Below are positions 14,963-16,595 of a DNA stretch of 16,595 bases, in pieces. Under the pieces are notes generated by a model that saw only the letters and a program-made list of their open reading frames with translations, made no database searches and was not told the origin of the DNA. The DNA lies in assembly GCA_030604545.1 (NCBI GenBank), contig JAUVVS010000007.1:1-16595 (forward strand), in the 5' to 3' direction. Both the position numbers and the translations under genes were made by a program. Numbering within the stretch: the stretch's first letter is position 1; each line of letters opens with the position of its first letter. The stretch is from Deltaproteobacteria bacterium (GTDB lineage: Bacteria > Desulfobacterota > Desulfobacteria > Desulfobacterales > JAUVVS01).

Positions 14963-15184
14963 AGAGACCTTTGAAAAATGCTCAATTTTGTTCAAGTTCA
15001 AGGCAGGCGAAAATTTTAACCACCCCAGTACGATCTGCCGGACCTACGGGGCAAGCAGGAATACATTGAGTATTTTGAGGATAGCGCTAAAGGTTAGCGC
15101 TACGCTTCACTCCGTGTCACTTCGTGCAAAATGTTGAGCATGACACAGAAATTGGGCAAAAGGGGGCGTTTTGCAAAGGTCTCT
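14963..15184. mobile_element. MITE-like element with perfect 11-base terminal inverted repeats
   Basis: AGAGACCTTTG (14963-14973) and CAAAGGTCTCT (15174-15184) are exact inverted copies about 222 bases apart. Just inside, ATGCTCAATTTT (14978-14989) pairs with AAAATGTTGAGCAT (15128-15141) apart from a 2-base insertion. The interior holds a strong hairpin, AGCGCTAA / TTAGCGCT (15083-15101), and no reading frame. Size, termini and lack of coding capacity fit a non-autonomous transposable element. I see no clear target-site duplication and no transposase here. It fills the gap between the radical SAM gene and mltF, so it lies upstream of mltF. Confidence 0.65.
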
Positions 15185-15209
15185 ATGAGTAGGCCAATGA
15201 ATGAACCAC

Positions 15210-16316
15210 TCAATAGTCCTCTCCAAGCAAATGCACATTCCCGATATGAACATTATGCAGACCTGCTTTTTCAGCGGCTGCCTTACATCGGAGTGCGTGA
15301 GATTGTGAAGTTGTGGGAAGATCATGAAGGTAAAAGTGCGGGTAAAATGCCAGCAGACTGTACGGAATATCCGGGTTCAGTCTTGAAATGAATCGGGCGA
15401 TTTCAGCCACTTCAGGTTCGTCAACGTATCCCGGAACAAGTAAAGTGCTTGCGATGAGGAAAGGCGGTTCCGGTCTTTTCTCTATCCATCCGGCTAATGT
15501 TTGAAAATTTTCAATAGTCTTTTTATTCGTTACGCCGCAAAGGGAATAGTGAATCCTTTCATTCCAGGCCTTGAGATCGAACTTAATGCACCCGCCGGAC
15601 TTTAAAGATAAATCTGCCATCATTTTTACAAATGGGGGCTGCAATGCTCCGTTTGTTTCCCAGCATATTCTGAGAATGTGGTCATTGGCATTTTTTAAAG
15701 CTATTTTTGATGTTTTCACGGCGTGGAGGATCTGGGACGTCGGGTCGCCGCCAAAATAGCATATGCATCGGGTTTTTTTGTTTACGGCCTTTGCAAGCTC
15801 TTTTGCCGAGATCTTTATGGAAGAAAATGTCTTTGTCTTATAATGATAATTTTGGCAGTACAAGCAATTAAAAGAGCAAGCATGGTAAAAAACAGCCAGA
15901 TTCTTATGCCCGTATTCGGGTCCTTTTGAAACTGAATATTTAGGGTAACCACATCCGGTACCTGCAGGACAGACAAAACTACCCACACAGTTTGTGGGAA
16001 GGGGATCAAAATAATAACTCAAATTTCCTTCGTGAGGCCTTCCTCCTATAATTTTGGAATTTTTTACTCGCCGGAGCCCACAAAATCCTGTTCCCCCTTC
16101 AGGAATTTGGCATTCATGGACGCATAGCCCGCATTGAATACCTTCTGCTTCGCGAGGTGGAGTTTCAGGAAGGCCGTATTTTCTTCGACTTTGTTGATGA
16201 ACTTTTTTAATTTCCGGCCAAATAACGTCAAAATGCTCCCGGATACATTCTGCACAAAAGCCGATCGTATTTGATATGGTCTTAGAACTATTGTTGCAGT
16301 ATTTACAAGTTCCCAT
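15210..16316 (-). CDS. Radical SAM protein, AmrS / PFL-activase-like, with extra cysteine clusters
   Basis: The radical SAM cluster motif is C147-x3-C151-x2-C154 (HACSFNCLYCQNY), followed by YFGGDPTS (187-194) and ETNG (220-223), which fit the SAM-binding regions. The 368-residue protein has an N-terminal zinc-ribbon-like C4, C7, C21, C24 and then CGLCVHEC with GFCG (C62, C65, C69, C79). The second set is the N-terminal block seen in AmrS and PflX-like proteins (COG1180/COG1313). A third set, C110, C116, C122, lies just before the radical SAM cluster. The substrate is unknown, and glycyl-radical activation is only one option. AGAGGA lies rather far (about 17 bases) from the ATG. The gene is upstream of and codirectional with mltF. 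Confidence 0.85.
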   Translation of the reverse strand: MGTCKYCNNSSKTISNTIGFCAECIREHFDVIWPEIKKVHQQSRRKYGLPETPPREAEGIQCGLCVHECQIPEGGTGFCGLRRVKNSKIIGGRPHEGNLSYYFDPLPTNCVGSFVCPAGTGCGYPKYSVSKGPEYGHKNLAVFYHACSFNCLYCQNYHYKTKTFSSIKISAKELAKAVNKKTRCICYFGGDPTSQILHAVKTSKIALKNANDHILRICWETNGALQPPFVKMMADLSLKSGGCIKFDLKAWNERIHYSLCGVTNKKTIENFQTLAGWIEKRPEPPFLIASTLLVPGYVDEPEVAEIARFISRLNPDIPYSLLAFYPHFYLHDLPTTSQSHALRCKAAAEKAGLHNVHIGNVHLLGEDY

Positions 16317-16360
16317 GGGAATTTGTAATTTTTCCTCTGTGGAGTTTTAAGGTTTATGGT

Positions 16361-16395
16361 CTCGTAAAAAGTCAGAAACGCAACCTTTTTACGAG
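16361..16395. repeat. TCGTAAAAAG-family hairpin, left copy of right-end composite
   Basis: CTCGTAAAAAG (16361-16371) pairs perfectly with CTTTTTACGAG (16385-16395) over 11 bases with a 13-base loop. Read inverted, the hairpin at 16546-16584 is nearly the same sequence, including TCAGAAA in the loop. The pair brackets the iterated repeat at 16447-16529, the same arrangement as at 1621-1779. Confidence 0.75.
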
Positions 16396-16446
16396 AGTGT
16401 TTTGCATTTGGTATTTAGTGTTTTGTTATGACACCCTCAAGCACCT

Positions 16447-16529
16447 CTTAATCTTAATCATAATCTTAATCGTAATCAAATAGGTTCTAATGTTTAAGAT
16501 TAAGATTATGAGTAAGATTAAGATTAAAG
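16447..16529. repeat. Iterated inverted repeat, TTAATC unit
   Basis: The left arm (16447-16477) is a run of CTTAATC, TTAATCA, TAATC, TTAATCG, TAATC. The right arm (16496-16529) is the inverse, with units AAGATT and TAAGATT. The spacer between the arms is only about 18 bases. The arms can pair in several registers. The stretch 16317-16595, upstream of the radical SAM gene, holds this composite and no gene. Confidence 0.8.
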
Positions 16530-16545
16530 GGCGCTATACAAAACA

Positions 16546-16584
16546 GTTTCGTAAAAAGGTCGCTTTTCTGACTTTTTACGAAAC
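16546..16584. repeat. TCGTAAAAAG-family hairpin, right copy of right-end composite
   Basis: GTTTCGTAAAAAG (16546-16558) pairs perfectly with CTTTTTACGAAAC (16572-16584) over 13 bases with a 13-base loop. It is an inverted near-copy of the hairpin at 16361-16395 and continues TATCA on its outer side, comparable with GTCA after the copy at 1740-1766. Confidence 0.75.
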
Positions 16585-16595
16585 TATCAATTTTA

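Noticed and set aside
15131..15391. An 86-codon plus-strand frame running from the MITE-like element into the radical SAM gene
   Set aside because: It straddles the end of the repeat and is antisense to the conserved C-terminus of the radical SAM protein; no ribosome site.

Overview
This window looks like a piece of chromosome from a moderately AT-rich, Gram-negative anaerobe. The best guess is the Desulfobacterota (a Desulfobacterales-like lineage). That guess rests on the gene order rpmF / acyl-CoA dehydrogenase / fabG-acpP-fabF / rpiB / comEB / nrdR / ribD-ribE-ribBA-ribH / nusB, on a lipoprotein MltF (so an outer membrane), on a cysteine-rich radical SAM protein, and on the style of the intergenic repeats. 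It is inference from memory, not a database result. All 16 genes appear intact and most are housekeeping. I see no CRISPR array, toxin-antitoxin pair, prophage, transposase gene, tRNA or rRNA.

Layout: gltX (glutamyl-tRNA synthetase) is on the minus strand at the left end. A 549-base divergent spacer separates it from a plus-strand run of 13 genes. The first block, rpmF - acyl-CoA dehydrogenase - fabG - acpP, is tightly packed, and fabF follows after a 104-base gap holding a GC-rich hairpin. Next come rpiB, comEB (dCMP deaminase) and nrdR, each preceded by its own spacer. A compact ribD-ribE-ribBA block makes riboflavin precursors and riboflavin. After another spacer comes ribH-nusB-metallohydrolase. 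At the right end two minus-strand genes, a radical SAM protein and mltF, converge on the plus-strand run.

How the genes work together: RibBA supplies both riboflavin precursors (from GTP and ribulose 5-phosphate), RibD processes the pyrimidine branch, RibH makes lumazine and RibE makes riboflavin. The set is complete except for the dephosphorylation step. FabG, AcpP and FabF supply the elongation core of type II fatty acid synthesis. The plsX, fabH and fabD genes often found beside rpmF are not in this window, and an acyl-CoA dehydrogenase occupies their place.

The most unusual content lies between genes. Seven intergenic stretches carry inverted repeats whose arms are themselves short tandem arrays of 6-8-base units. 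The unit differs from site to site (CACAAAGA, GAAACTN, GATTNNN, TTTTARG, TTAATC) but the architecture is the same. Two of them are flanked by hairpins of a second family with a TCGTAAAAAG-type stem. There is also a MITE-like element of about 222 bases with perfect 11-base terminal inverted repeats just upstream of mltF, and a nested palindrome of about 126 bases downstream of gltX. These, together with the acyl-CoA dehydrogenase in the fatty-acid cluster and the radical SAM protein with four cysteine clusters besides the radical SAM one, are the parts worth a second look.
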